A stretch of 64,000 nt of DNA from a virus. This document shows, piece after piece, positions 1 to 9,163 of this stretch. Each line of letters begins with the position of its first letter. Position 1 is the first letter of the stretch. The notes under the pieces are model-generated. The model was not told the origin of the DNA. It saw nothing but the letters and a program-made list of their open reading frames with translations, and searched no databases. The stretch lies in IMG/VR virus record IMGVR_UViG_3300027749_000055, positions 49,660-113,659 of that record; one strand, 5' to 3'. The translations under genes were made by a program, and so were the position numbers.

Positions 1-666
1 GCTGGTGAGAATGATTTGAGTGACGTAAGCCCACACGCTCGTCGCTTGGGTGAGCGCAGCCTGCCCGTCCTTGCTAAATACCGCCCGTTTAATTGCGGTG
101 ACGGTCTGAGACAACGCCGAGGACACGTTTTGAACCCGTCGAACAGCCCTGACGGACGATACGGCTTGCGTCTCCGAAGCAGAACCAACCACTTTATGAA
201 CAACCGTTTTAGCACCCCTTGTGGCTTGTGATTCGGCATTGGCGGAACGACGAACCAGCGTTCTAGCCGCCGTGCCGACAGCCGATTCGGTTTGTGTTTC
301 AATGCCAACCTGCGTGTGAATGGTTGCACGATTGGAAACGGTTGCTTCCGCAAGTATTTCTGAGCCAAGGCGGATTTTGACGGTGTTGGTATTTCCCAAC
401 GCCGATTCCAAAAGTGGATTCGCCCCAGAACGACCCAGAGCGGTGTTTTTACCACCATTGACCGCTTCGGTTCCCGCCACAGAATTCGAGCGAACCAATA
501 CAAGTGTGCGTGTTCCAATTGCGCTTTGTAGCAAACTTGCTACGCCGACGACGTTGTAAGCGGTTCCCGAAAACGAGATTCCGTAATACAAGCCAGAGAA
601 GGGCGTGTTGCCTCCGCCGTTGTAGAGGGTGCTAAAAACTCCGTAGGTAGGTTTGGTTATGGGCAT
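1..666 (-). CDS. virion structural protein, C-terminus beyond window
   Basis: An ATG at 666 opens a minus-strand frame of 222 codons that reaches base 1 without a stop, so the gene is cut by the window edge. The N-terminus is Gly/Thr/Ser-rich and starts MPITKPTYGVFSTLYNGG. The rest is a monotonous Ala/Thr/Val/Ser-rich chain with recurring 'E(S/T)AVGTA' and 'ESQA' type segments, as seen in beta-structured tail or fibre proteins. It follows other structural genes on the same strand, 15 bp after the preceding stop. No specific family is recognised; assignment as a tail or minor structural protein rests on composition and neighbours. Confidence 0.7.
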   Translation of the reverse strand, partial: MPITKPTYGVFSTLYNGGGNTPFSGLYYGISFSGTAYNVVGVASLLQSAIGTRTLVLVRSNSVAGTEAVNGGKNTALGRSGANPLLESALGNTNTVKIRLGSEILAEATVSNRATIHTQVGIETQTESAVGTAARTLVRRSANAESQATRGAKTVVHKVVGSASETQAVSSVRAVRRVQNVSSALSQTVTAIKRAVFSKDGQAALTQATSVWAYVTQIILTS

Positions 667-681
667 AGCCCGTCACCAGCC

Positions 682-1338
682 TTAGTTGCTCATCAACCAA
701 GTAGGCGTGAAGTTCAACGAGTCGTTGGGGGTCAAAACGGGGCTAGAAGCGTCCGCAAAGTTGGCTGCGTAGAGGGCGGTTCCACCCGACAAAGCCGTGG
801 CAATAAAGAAGCCGTTAGCCGCAGTCCACGTTCCCTGAGCCGAGAAGACCGAGTTCGAGGCAGGAACGGACTTCATACCCGTCACAGCGTCACCAAACGT
901 CACCGTTGCGCCGTTGGATTGGTTCGAGGCAAGGGGCGACGAGAGAACGACTTGGTTTCCGACAATGGCGGTCACGACCTTGACGGACTCCGTGCCGACC
1001 ACAATGCTCATACCGACGGTCAGCGTTTTACTACTTGGGGCAACGCTGGTAAGGGTCACAACTTGAACGCCAGCGAGGACTGCGCCGTTGAGGGTCGTAG
1101 TTCCAAAAGGCGTGGTGTAAGAGGTGGCGACAGCGGGGGTTCCGTAAGTAACAGTCTGACGAGCGTAGTTCTGACCCGAAACCTCAACAATCGCAGGGGA
1201 ACCGCCCGCCGCTGGAACTGTCGTGCCAGAAAGACTCGTAAACAAACCAACATACAACTGCGAGTAGGTCACAGGGGAAGCCGTGATGACCTGATTGAAC
1301 AGGACTGTAAGACCGCTATTGAGGAAAACCTGTGCCAC
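682..1338 (-). CDS. putative tail/virion structural protein (218 aa)
   Basis: A GTG start preceded by TAGGAG on the minus strand gives 218 residues rich in Thr, Ala, Val and Ser, with few charged residues. The middle region (roughly residues 100-150) has an Ig-like or bacterial surface-type pattern, 'LTVGMSIVVGTESVKVVTAIVGNQVVLSS'-like beta alternation. It sits between the large tail fibre and the cut structural gene, so it is probably a distal tail or capsid-surface component. No catalytic motif is seen and the family is not recognised. Confidence 0.65.
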   Translation of the reverse strand: MAQVFLNSGLTVLFNQVITASPVTYSQLYVGLFTSLSGTTVPAAGGSPAIVEVSGQNYARQTVTYGTPAVATSYTTPFGTTTLNGAVLAGVQVVTLTSVAPSSKTLTVGMSIVVGTESVKVVTAIVGNQVVLSSPLASNQSNGATVTFGDAVTGMKSVPASNSVFSAQGTWTAANGFFIATALSGGTALYAANFADASSPVLTPNDSLNFTPTWLMSN

Positions 1339-1394
1339 GCATACTCCTAGGGGACGTTATTCTCCCCCTAGTCTGCCACAAAGTTTGGAAAAAC

Positions 1395-1646
1395 CTACTG
1401 TGCGGGCGGGGTGGCTGGCTCAGGCAAAGCGGCAAGTTCTTCGATGTGAACCTGCAGGGCCTGGTCGAGGTTGGCAATCGAAGCCGTGGCATAATCAACG
1501 GCATTGGTATCGCCCGTGAGTTCGGCAACCTTCAGGTTCAGGCTGTGCTGGTAAGCCTCAGCCGCAAATTGCTGAATTCGCTGGGTCAGAAGTTCACGCT
1601 TCTGGTCGTCGGTAAGAAGTGCTGAGTAATCCATAGATTTCATCAT
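1395..1646 (-). CDS. small helical protein of the tail operon (83 aa)
   Basis: The frame opens with two adjacent ATGs and a third at codon 5, so the exact start is uncertain. The protein is largely helical and charged ('TDDQKRELLTQRIQQF', 'NLDQALQVHIEELAAL') and ends in a Pro-rich tail, PEPATPPAQ. It lies between the tail fibre and a structural gene on the same strand, suggesting a chaperone or small tail accessory role. That role is inference from position only. Confidence 0.6.
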   Translation of the reverse strand: MMKSMDYSALLTDDQKRELLTQRIQQFAAEAYQHSLNLKVAELTGDTNAVDYATASIANLDQALQVHIEELAALPEPATPPAQ

Positions 1647-1744
1647 AGCGCACTATTCGCTTGGATAAGGGAACTTTTGCCAAGCCATAAAGCGTTGTGA
1701 GTGGGGGTAAATACGCTAATCATTTGATTAGCCTAAATTATCCT

Positions 1745-4700
1745 TTATTGAAGGCCCAGAACGGTGAACGTAAAATAGTTGTAGGTGGGGGCGGTTGTTG
1801 GTGAACCGCTGTATTCCGTTTGAAAACTTAACGTAGTTGAACCGCTGGTGCTAATGGTAATAGGCCAAGTAACGGAGTGAGAATTAAGCGAAGTAGATGT
1901 TGATGATGCTTGCCCAAGCGTATAAAAAGTAGTTGCTCCGGCGGTTATGGTTCCGGTGCTTAATGCAACTTGTCCCAACATACGAACCGAAGTGTTGGCG
2001 GCAACGGTTTGAGTCATACTGAATGAAACCAAATACTGGGTAAAACCCGACACAGTTACACTGTTTTGCGTTACAAATGATGAGGTTTGTTGAACAGCAA
2101 TGTTGTTGTAACTAAACCAATAGTTGTTAGGAATACCAGCACCAAGGTTGGTCAAAGCACCTGTTGCGGTTGTTGCGCCAGTACCACCGTTGGCAACGGG
2201 TACGGCACTTCCGTTCCAAGTTCCTGAAGTAATAGTTCCAACGGTGGTGATTGAAGATGAACCGGCGAGGGGCGACAATGTTGCTTCAGCGGCTAACGCC
2301 CGTGTTTTTTCTACACCAACGGCAGAATCGGCGTAAGCGGTAGTTGCAAGTTGGGTCGAGTTGGTAAGCGCAGTAGCGGTGGGAGCGGTAGGGGTTCCCG
2401 TTAAAACAGGAGAAGCAAGTGGGGCTTTAAACGTTAAATCAGTTGATGTAGCAAGCGTTGCCGACGAAGGGATTGTCGTGCCGTTTACCGAAGTTACATT
2501 TGGAAGCGACACGGTTGCGCTGGTAATAAGCGTTGCCGAGGCGGGAATAGACGTTCCGTTTACCGTCGTCAGGCTGGGCAACGAGGTGGTGGCGGTTGTT
2601 ACCAAGGTAGATGAAGCGGGAATCGTGGTTCCATTGACGCTGGTAACGCTCGGTAATGAAGTTACATTGGAAGCCATTGCGCCGAGGTTGGTGAGCGCAC
2701 CAGAAGCGGTGGTTGAGCCGGTTCCACCCGCTAAAACAGGGAGGGTTCCAGCCGTAAGTGCTGATGAGGAAGTTGAATAAATAGCGTTATTTGCTGCCGT
2801 AAAATTAGTTAAGTTTGTTCCGCCATTAGCGGTGGGTAAAACACCCGTTACGCCAGAAGTAAGGGGCAAATCCGTTGCGTTTGTCAGGGTTCCCGATAAG
2901 GGTGTTCCTAGCGCACCACCCGAAACCACAAGGGTTGCTGACAACGGAATCGTCGTTCCATTCACCGAGGTAACGCTCGGCAAGGAAGTTGTCGCAGAGG
3001 TAATCAGCGTGGCACTAGCAGGGATACTGGTTCCATTAACCGTCGTGAGGCTAGGTAGCGAGGTTGTTGCCGTCGTTACCAAAGTTGCTGATGAGGGAAT
3101 GGTAGTTCCGTTGATAGACGTGGCAGTAGCGACACCCAATGACGGCGTAGTGAAAGACGGACTTACTAGCGGGGCTTTGGCAGCAAGGTCGGTGGTGAGG
3201 TTAGTTACTTGTGATTCCGTAACAACAAGGCTGGGAAGGCTTGTAGTTGCTGAAGTGGCAAGCGTCGCTGACGAGGGAATGGTCGTGCCGTTGATGGTAG
3301 TGGCGGTGGCAACTCCAAGCGAAGGGGTGGTAAAACTTGGACTGACCAACGGGGCGTATGAAGCCAATTGACCGTAAGCAACTGCGTCGCTAGAGGCAGT
3401 GCCGTTAGCCAGACCCGTAATCTTGTTGCTGTAGGCGTTGATTACCCAAGTAGGCGCACCAGCCGAGCCTGTGTTGGAAACACCGAACAAAGCCGTTCCT
3501 GCGGTATCCTGAACTTGTAAAACATCGGCGGTTTGACCCGTCGTTGTGGCGGTTCCCGTCGAAGTCGCACCCGTGGTTGCGCTGGTAATCGTGAACAAAA
3601 TACCTGTAGCCGTGGCGATTGTGTAGGTTCCGTTGTAATTGGTTGTTCCCGTGATTACAACGGTCTGACCAACCGAGAAGTAGTGGTTGGCGGTGACGGT
3701 AATGGTCGTTCCGTTTCCAACAATCGCCGTAATTGAGGCGGTGTTTTGAACCGCTCGAACCACAAATGAAGTTGAACCACCACCCATAATCCAGCGTCCT
3801 GATGTATCGGCTCGCAGTAGGGTGTTGGTTGGGGCGGAGCGCAGTGAAATCAAGTCACCCGTGTTTACACCGTTTTGATAAATAGCAAGTCCGGGCAAGT
3901 TTGAGCCTGCATAGTTTGGGAGAGTAAGTACCCCCAACTGGTTCGCACCTGCAACTCGTATGTAAGGGCCTGTGTGATATAAGGCTTCGCTGAGGGTGGT
4001 TGTGCCATTATACTTAGTACCAGTTTGTAAAACTGTTGTTCCAATTGCGTCTTTCACCACCAACCCATAGGTGGTATTTGTGTATGCGGTTGCGGTTCCG
4101 CCCGATGTGTAAGTTCCAGTTGCGGTTGAGGCGATGGTGAAACTCGTTGAGGAAACTGCCGTAATAGCCGCACCTGAACCCCCAACGTTAAACGCACCCG
4201 TTGGTACTGAAACCACACCCGTAACAGTGACATACTGACCAACGCTAAATGAGTTGTTTGCGGTAAACGTCACCGAACCGGCAGAGGGCGAACCTGCTGC
4301 CACACCTGTAATGGTTGCGGTAGCACCTTGTTGTTGAATCGTCATTGTTGAGTTGGCGGTTGTAGTTCCCGAAGCGGTAGTGATACCGCCTAGCGTGACG
4401 GTGTTGTTGAAGGTATTAGCACCTGAAAAGGAATTTGTGCGAGACAAATATGGTTTATTGGCGTCGGCTACTACTGGCTCCCACGATGTAGACGCCGAAT
4501 TGTAAACCACCACAAGCGTTTGATACTGCGTTGAGGAAGCGGCGGCGGCAGAGGTGGTGGAACCACGAATCGTGTCCGAGCCACTAGGCGCAAGAGTGGT
4601 TGTTCCTGTTCCTATATTGACAACGCCTACCTGAGTACCGTTAGCAGGGGCGGCAGGCAGTGTGACCGTTGTGTTTCCACTACCGTTCATCACGACAAAA

Positions 4701-5410
4701 TCGCCAGCAACGGCGTTGGCGGAGGCGGTCTGAACGGTTGGTGTTAGGGAGCGACCAATCCATTGTCCGTAAGCCACAGCGTCCGAAGCCGACGTGCCGT
4801 TAGCCAGGCCCGTAATCTTCTGCGAGTTGAGGGTGATAAGTCCAGCCGAGGAAATCGCAACGAGGTTTGTTCCCGCCGAGTTTTGGATATCTACCAAGTC
4901 GCCCGTTTGTGAAGCAAGACCCTTGACGATTAGACCTACTGCAGAAGTCGAGGACGGGTTCAGGGTTGGCGAGAGAAGCGGGGCATACGTCGTTGGAATT
5001 GTGGAAATTACACTCCACAAAGCAGAAAAGTCGGTTCCGCCGATAAAGGGGAAGCAGTTGAGGTTTGCCGACGAGCCAGCCGAGTGAGCGGATTTTGGCG
5101 TTCCGTCCCAACCTCGCCCGTTATTGGTTCCGTCTGTCCAAATCGTGACTACGCCCGTGGAGACGTTTACCGCTGAACAAAGTATGTGTTCTTCCGCTGC
5201 CGTGCCAAAATCCACAACTACGGTGAAAACTCCCGACGTTCCAAGGGGATTGGAAGTGCGCTGACCGTTGATTCCCGTTTCATACCACGTCGAAGCGTCC
5301 GCAATCGTGAAAGTCGTCTCGACATAAGTGCTAGAAAGCGTTGTGGTCGGGTATGAGGGATTGGCTGAACCTGCGACAGAGCGAAGTGCGGTAGCCAAGG
5401 GGTATGCCAT
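1745..5410 (-). CDS. large tail fibre protein with internal repeats (1221 aa)
   Basis: This long Thr/Ser/Ala/Gly-rich protein has almost no catalytic-type sequence. It contains two copies of the fibre motif 'KITGLANGT.SSDAVAYGQ' (roughly residues 200 and 660). Through its second half runs a repeating unit of the form 'SLPS(L/V)T(T/S)VNGT(S/T)IP.SATL', about 30 residues long. Two 'TVTG..' Ig-like stretches lie near residues 370-440 and 560-610, and the last 120 residues are beta-rich. The pattern fits a trimeric receptor-binding fibre in which repeats form the shaft and the C-terminus binds the host; that is inferred. Dense antisense ORFs here are shadows of the repeats. Confidence 0.85.
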   Translation of the reverse strand: MAYPLATALRSVAGSANPSYPTTTLSSTYVETTFTIADASTWYETGINGQRTSNPLGTSGVFTVVVDFGTAAEEHILCSAVNVSTGVVTIWTDGTNNGRGWDGTPKSAHSAGSSANLNCFPFIGGTDFSALWSVISTIPTTYAPLLSPTLNPSSTSAVGLIVKGLASQTGDLVDIQNSAGTNLVAISSAGLITLNSQKITGLANGTSASDAVAYGQWIGRSLTPTVQTASANAVAGDFVVMNGSGNTTVTLPAAPANGTQVGVVNIGTGTTTLAPSGSDTIRGSTTSAAAASSTQYQTLVVVYNSASTSWEPVVADANKPYLSRTNSFSGANTFNNTVTLGGITTASGTTTANSTMTIQQQGATATITGVAAGSPSAGSVTFTANNSFSVGQYVTVTGVVSVPTGAFNVGGSGAAITAVSSTSFTIASTATGTYTSGGTATAYTNTTYGLVVKDAIGTTVLQTGTKYNGTTTLSEALYHTGPYIRVAGANQLGVLTLPNYAGSNLPGLAIYQNGVNTGDLISLRSAPTNTLLRADTSGRWIMGGGSTSFVVRAVQNTASITAIVGNGTTITVTANHYFSVGQTVVITGTTNYNGTYTIATATGILFTITSATTGATSTGTATTTGQTADVLQVQDTAGTALFGVSNTGSAGAPTWVINAYSNKITGLANGTASSDAVAYGQLASYAPLVSPSFTTPSLGVATATTINGTTIPSSATLATSATTSLPSLVVTESQVTNLTTDLAAKAPLVSPSFTTPSLGVATATSINGTTIPSSATLVTTATTSLPSLTTVNGTSIPASATLITSATTSLPSVTSVNGTTIPLSATLVVSGGALGTPLSGTLTNATDLPLTSGVTGVLPTANGGTNLTNFTAANNAIYSTSSSALTAGTLPVLAGGTGSTTASGALTNLGAMASNVTSLPSVTSVNGTTIPASSTLVTTATTSLPSLTTVNGTSIPASATLITSATVSLPNVTSVNGTTIPSSATLATSTDLTFKAPLASPVLTGTPTAPTATALTNSTQLATTAYADSAVGVEKTRALAAEATLSPLAGSSSITTVGTITSGTWNGSAVPVANGGTGATTATGALTNLGAGIPNNYWFSYNNIAVQQTSSFVTQNSVTVSGFTQYLVSFSMTQTVAANTSVRMLGQVALSTGTITAGATTFYTLGQASSTSTSLNSHSVTWPITISTSGSTTLSFQTEYSGSPTTAPTYNYFTFTVLGLQ

Positions 5411-5414
5411 AGCG

Positions 5415-6542
5415 TTATTCTACGCTGACGATTTTTATTTTACCCTTGTATTCGTGGGAATAAGAAAGCCGTGGGCTTGGTTGCCAATTGGAAAACTTGG
5501 CCACTCGGTTTTCCCTATGCATTGTATCCGTCCGTTTGACGTGGTTTTTTGACGTAGCCCGCCAGAATGGAGAAGCGTCTCGATATGCACCCATACGGGG
5601 GTGAGTTGTTTTGGCAAAGTAGCGGTAGCCGGAGGCAGTGAAATATTCCCCCAGCCAATCCGAAAGTCGCACCCCCAGCCCTAAACCTTGAAAATCGGGC
5701 AGAGTAACAACCCTGTGCCCCCGCCAAGCGTTTTTTAGGGTTCCGCTGGGAAGAGTGATTGCTGAGGCGAAGGCGGCTGGTCGTCCGTCAATAACGGCGA
5801 CAAAGCATTTGGAAGCAATTGAAATATCTCCCGTGAGGTAGTGGTGTTCCAAGAAATGCGACCACAAGCCTCGGCTGACTTCATATACGTCTGCCACCAA
5901 TTTTGGTTGTTGAAGACACTCCTTAGGACGAATGGCATACATACCGGAATCGGTATCCACAACCCAATCGGGCTGTAGCCAAGGTAAAACGTCACGGTGG
6001 CAGGTGGCAAAGACCACGCCCGTAATTCTATTTTTCCGAATGAACCCGCTAATTGAGCGTGATGTAGCCATAGCCACGGTTCTGTCTACGACGGAGGTGA
6101 ACTCGTCAATTGCCGCTTCATTTTCCAATTGTCGAGCAAGGTCGGCTCGGAATTTCTCCCCCACAGACAAAACGTCGTAGGGCTTCAGCCACGTCGGAAC
6201 GGAAGACAAGCCCACGGCGTAGAACTTCTCGGCGGCTTCGTCCGCAGTGGAAAAATGGTCGGCAATCGTCTTGTCGGACGACCACTCGACGAGCGTGGAA
6301 GAAAAGTTTTCTTTCAGAAGAGTGGATTTGCCCGTTCCTGAGCCACCGACGATTACGCCGACGTTCCACCCCTCAGGTAGTTCTGGGAGTATCCACGGGT
6401 CGAAATTAGCCCTTTTGTCGGGGTCGTAGTCAAATCGGCTGACCAACTCCCTAGCGACGCCCTGAGGGGCTACAGGGGTCGTCAGAGGGGTTCCTAGACG
6501 CTCTAGTGGTGTCCAAGCGTCTTCGAAGGCGAGAGAACTCAT
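5415..6542 (-). CDS. ABC-type ATPase fused to GNAT acyltransferase
   Basis: The N-terminal half is a P-loop ATPase. It has a Walker A 'GGSGTGKSTLL' near residue 66, an ABC-signature-like 'LSVGEKFRADLAR' near 125, a following acidic 'IDEFTSVVD' Walker B, and 'ATCHRD' as a switch His. The C-terminal half (about 230-350) is a GNAT fold: 'HHYLTGDI', 'AVIDGRPAAFASA', acetyl-CoA loop 'LPDFQGLGLGVRLSDWL', then 'KTTHPRMGAYRDASPFWRAT'. The substrate is unknown. It overlaps the next upstream gene by 4 bp, in an operon with nucleotide-type proteins, so a role in nucleotide or DNA-base modification is plausible but unproven. It is not a transporter, since no membrane partner is seen. Confidence 0.8.
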   Translation of the reverse strand: MSSLAFEDAWTPLERLGTPLTTPVAPQGVARELVSRFDYDPDKRANFDPWILPELPEGWNVGVIVGGSGTGKSTLLKENFSSTLVEWSSDKTIADHFSTADEAAEKFYAVGLSSVPTWLKPYDVLSVGEKFRADLARQLENEAAIDEFTSVVDRTVAMATSRSISGFIRKNRITGVVFATCHRDVLPWLQPDWVVDTDSGMYAIRPKECLQQPKLVADVYEVSRGLWSHFLEHHYLTGDISIASKCFVAVIDGRPAAFASAITLPSGTLKNAWRGHRVVTLPDFQGLGLGVRLSDWLGEYFTASGYRYFAKTTHPRMGAYRDASPFWRATSKNHVKRTDTMHRENRVAKFSNWQPSPRLSYSHEYKGKIKIVSVE

Positions 6543-7123
6543 TTGCAGGCGCAGTTGTCACTGCAACAAGCGGTTTTTGCTTGCTCGGAATCCCACAGAA
6601 CCTTGGTGATGACAATTTGGTTCGCCAAGTCAAGGAGGCTGTCCGTGACGTTTTCGTGGTTCATTTTTTTTCCACCAAAGAAGTTGGTCAAGCGTTGCAC
6701 TTTCTCCAAAGCACGAACAAAGCACGACTTCCAAGCCGGAACACCAATGGCTTCGGCAGCGACGTAGTTGGCATACGGGTCTGCGCCCGTGCCGTAGTCG
6801 TTGGACTTGGAAATATGAATAGTTAGCATTTCTGCTAACACCGCACGGAATCGAGGGTCGCCACCTTCGGGGAACTCTGGCTTGGTGTAGGGCGTTCCGT
6901 CGGGGTTCACACGACGACGACCCGAACCGGCTCGCACGACCTTGGGCGGAAGGCTAGTGAAATAGAACGTTCCGTTGCTGGTTTCGCTGGTATTGCCACC
7001 CGCAACGGTAACTTTGGCGAAGGGGGTGTGCAACTGCTTTTCCTGAATCTTGCGTTCTTCTTCACGCAAAAACCTGTTTACCCGCTTGGTGTAAGCGGGG
7101 CTGGTCAGTGATTCTTCGGTCAT
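6539..7123 (-). CDS. nucleotide-modification-associated (Nmad1/DUF1599-like) protein
   Basis: The C-terminal half carries 'ISKSNDYGTGADPYANY' followed by 'VRALEKVQRLTNFF' and 'ENVTDSLLDLANQIVI'. This is the K..DYG / K..R / ..DsllDlaNy pattern of the all-helical DUF1599 (Nmad1) group, related to MazG-type nucleotide pyrophosphohydrolases. The N-terminus is basic and the C-terminus ends in a Cys-rich 'CCSDNCACK'. It overlaps both neighbours by 4 bp, so it is translationally coupled to the ABC-GNAT fusion. Role is inferred: nucleotide sanitation or supply of a modified nucleotide. Assignment is by motif pattern, not by a search. Confidence 0.6.
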   Translation of the reverse strand: MTEESLTSPAYTKRVNRFLREEERKIQEKQLHTPFAKVTVAGGNTSETSNGTFYFTSLPPKVVRAGSGRRRVNPDGTPYTKPEFPEGGDPRFRAVLAEMLTIHISKSNDYGTGADPYANYVAAEAIGVPAWKSCFVRALEKVQRLTNFFGGKKMNHENVTDSLLDLANQIVITKVLWDSEQAKTACCSDNCACK

Positions 7124-7599
7124 TCCGACTCCCTTCTTTCCAATTCAACAAGCGTGTGAATCTCGCTTGTCAATTTTTTGACGGCTCGAACTTCCCTTTG
7201 CAGTTCTTTGATTAGTTCACCGCTAGTCTTCGAGATGGTTAAGTGAGATAAGGCTTGCTCTGCGGCTACAGCGTCCGCTCGCTTCGCAGCGATAAGAAGG
7301 ATTGCGCCCTGCAGACCCGCCAGCATAGACAAAAAAAGGTTGAGCAAGATGTATGGGTAAACGTCCCACGCACTGTGGCGCAGGATAAGTGAGTTTGTAG
7401 TTGCCCACAAAACCATAAACAGTAAGAATGAAGCAACAAACCCCCACGAACCCATACGGTTGCGAACTGCGTCAGCGGCTTTTTCACCACGGGTCAGTTC
7501 TGCGCCCGTGCGGACGCCTGGGAGGTGTGTCCAAGGGTTGCTGGGGTCGAACCACGCCTCGGTTTCTATCCCGTCAGTCCACGCTTGAACTTCTGCCAT
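7120..7599 (-). CDS. DUF1003 membrane protein
   Basis: The 159-residue protein has the DUF1003 layout: 'RGEKAADAVRNRMGSWGF' followed by one hydrophobic segment (about 52-75), then 'DVYPYILLNLFLSMLAGLQGAILLIAAKR' forming the second segment. The C-terminal third is a charged coiled coil. DUF1003 proteins are inner-membrane proteins of unknown function. It overlaps the genes on both sides by 1-4 bp. No signal peptide is seen; two membrane spans are expected. Confidence 0.8.
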   Translation of the reverse strand: MAEVQAWTDGIETEAWFDPSNPWTHLPGVRTGAELTRGEKAADAVRNRMGSWGFVASFLLFMVLWATTNSLILRHSAWDVYPYILLNLFLSMLAGLQGAILLIAAKRADAVAAEQALSHLTISKTSGELIKELQREVRAVKKLTSEIHTLVELERRESE

Positions 7600-7940
7600 T
7601 ATGCCAAGACCTCAGCACGGGTCACGATTTTGATGTTGTTGAGTTGTTCTAACACTTCGGGACGGTATTGGTGGTAGGCATACACGGGCTTGCGGAGAAG
7701 TGTGGCGACCAAAATCTCACTTTTGGCAATGTCGTCTCGACCCCACGCCGGTAAAACAATTACAGCGTCAGCGTCCAAAAGGGCGTTCATACGTTGAGTG
7801 TTGCTCGACAAATACTCCATTGGATTTTGAAGGTTGCAATTTTTCCGTAAAAGTGTGCCGTAAGCCTCGTCAAATGAAGCAATGTTGTTGTTGGGCAGTC
7901 CAGCCGTCGGGCCGGTCAGGTAGTAACGAATGTCGCTCAC
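7599..7940 (-). CDS. DUF4406 / nucleoside 2-deoxyribosyltransferase-like protein
   Basis: The start 'IRYYLTGPTAGLPNNNIASFDEA' and 'LLDADAVIVLPAWGRDDIAKSEILVATLL' match the short DUF4406 family, which has the nucleoside deoxyribosyltransferase fold. The family's usual acidic residue appears here as the E of 'AKSEI'. Length (113 aa) fits. It lies in a tight operon with a DUF1599-like gene and a metallophosphoesterase, pointing to nucleoside or nucleotide chemistry. The exact substrate cannot be told. Confidence 0.75.
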   Translation of the reverse strand: MSDIRYYLTGPTAGLPNNNIASFDEAYGTLLRKNCNLQNPMEYLSSNTQRMNALLDADAVIVLPAWGRDDIAKSEILVATLLRKPVYAYHQYRPEVLEQLNNIKIVTRAEVLA

Positions 7941-9163
7941 AGAACTTCCAAATCTCCCCAGCCACGAACCCCGTAGTCCAAGCCGATACCAATGGTAATC
8001 ATTCCCGCAGGGCTAGTTTGCCCCGTGTTCGAGGTAAACCAATTCGAGCCACCGTCCATTGCCGGACTTTGAAAAATGGTACGTCCGGTTGCTTCCGAGC
8101 AAATGAAATGGTGCAAATGCCCGCTAAAAAGAATGGCGCACTGTGATACGGGTGTGCGACCCATAACCTGACCCGTCAGCCAATTTTCCAACTTGGTCTG
8201 CGACTTGCCCGACTTGGCGCATTGGTGTCCGTGAATAAACGATACGGGAACTCCGGCGATTTCTACCGTGGCAGAAAGGTCGTCGCTATTGAGAATCTCG
8301 TCAAAATCAGGGACGTGGACGTTGGCATATCGTTCGGGGTTGCCAAGGCAGATTTCACCGACTTGCTCGAAGACAGCCAAATCGTCGTTGTCGAGCCACG
8401 TTGTAAATGCTCGTCCTGACGCATTGCGGTTCTCTCCGTGATTGCCAGGCACAGCCAAAAGCACAATTGGAATGTCAAACTTGTCCACCAGAAGGTCAAT
8501 CAACTTCAGAATCAAACGGCGAGCAAGGCGCATTTGCGAACGCCTATCCAAATCGGTATTGGCGGTCTGCATTGCGTAGTGTCCCGCACATTGTTCGATA
8601 AGGTCGCCCAAACCCGCTATATAAATAGCACTAGGGGCTTGACCCTTCTTGACAAGTTCGGTAAGGCGGTGGACAATTTTGTCGTAGGCAAGAAGAATTC
8701 GCTCGGTTGTGCCTTTCGAACCGCCCCCCTCATTTTTGCCCAACTGCCAATCGCTCAAAACGTAAAGGAAGGCTCGGTTGCCGGTTCCGGCGGGGAGGGT
8801 CTTCTTGGGGGTCTTGTGCTTCGCTACAAGGGCGCAGAGAGCCTCAATGTCCTCTCGGTCATCTCCCGCCTCCCGACGCTTAATTGACGCTCGGTAGTAG
8901 CGCATACGGCGGATTTCACCACCGCCGACGTTGGTATCCCAGCCCCGAATGTGAACGCTTCCGTCCACGATTTCCGTAAACTTTGGGTCTAATCCCCAAT
9001 CCTGAATAACGTCAGCCCAAATGCTTTCGTCGGGTTCTTGGTCGAGAAGGGGGGTGTCTATGTATCCCTCTTTGCCGTTCCACTTGATTGAGGGTTCGGT
9101 TCCCTTGTGAATGGTTGGCACACGCTTCTTGGGCAAAGAGGCTTCTACGTCTCGCAGGCTCAT
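7937..9163 (-). CDS. calcineurin-like metallophosphoesterase
   Basis: The five metal-binding blocks are visible in order: 'SDWQLGK' (about 134), 'GLGDLIEQ' (about 175), 'VPGNHGENR' (about 239), 'HGHQ' (about 313) and 'SGHLHHF' (about 347). This is the Mre11/SbcD-like phosphodiesterase fold. The first 130 residues are an additional N-terminal region without a recognised domain. Phage versions can be nucleases or nucleotide phosphoesterases. It is coupled by 4-bp overlaps to genes on either side. Confidence 0.85.
   Translation of the reverse strand: MSLRDVEASLPKKRVPTIHKGTEPSIKWNGKEGYIDTPLLDQEPDESIWADVIQDWGLDPKFTEIVDGSVHIRGWDTNVGGGEIRRMRYYRASIKRREAGDDREDIEALCALVAKHKTPKKTLPAGTGNRAFLYVLSDWQLGKNEGGGSKGTTERILLAYDKIVHRLTELVKKGQAPSAIYIAGLGDLIEQCAGHYAMQTANTDLDRRSQMRLARRLILKLIDLLVDKFDIPIVLLAVPGNHGENRNASGRAFTTWLDNDDLAVFEQVGEICLGNPERYANVHVPDFDEILNSDDLSATVEIAGVPVSFIHGHQCAKSGKSQTKLENWLTGQVMGRTPVSQCAILFSGHLHHFICSEATGRTIFQSPAMDGGSNWFTSNTGQTSPAGMITIGIGLDYGVRGWGDLEVL

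Noticed and set aside
2361-3371. Long plus-strand ORFs opposite the tail fibre
   Set aside because: They mirror the repeats of the fibre gene, lack ribosome sites and have composition set by the opposite frame.
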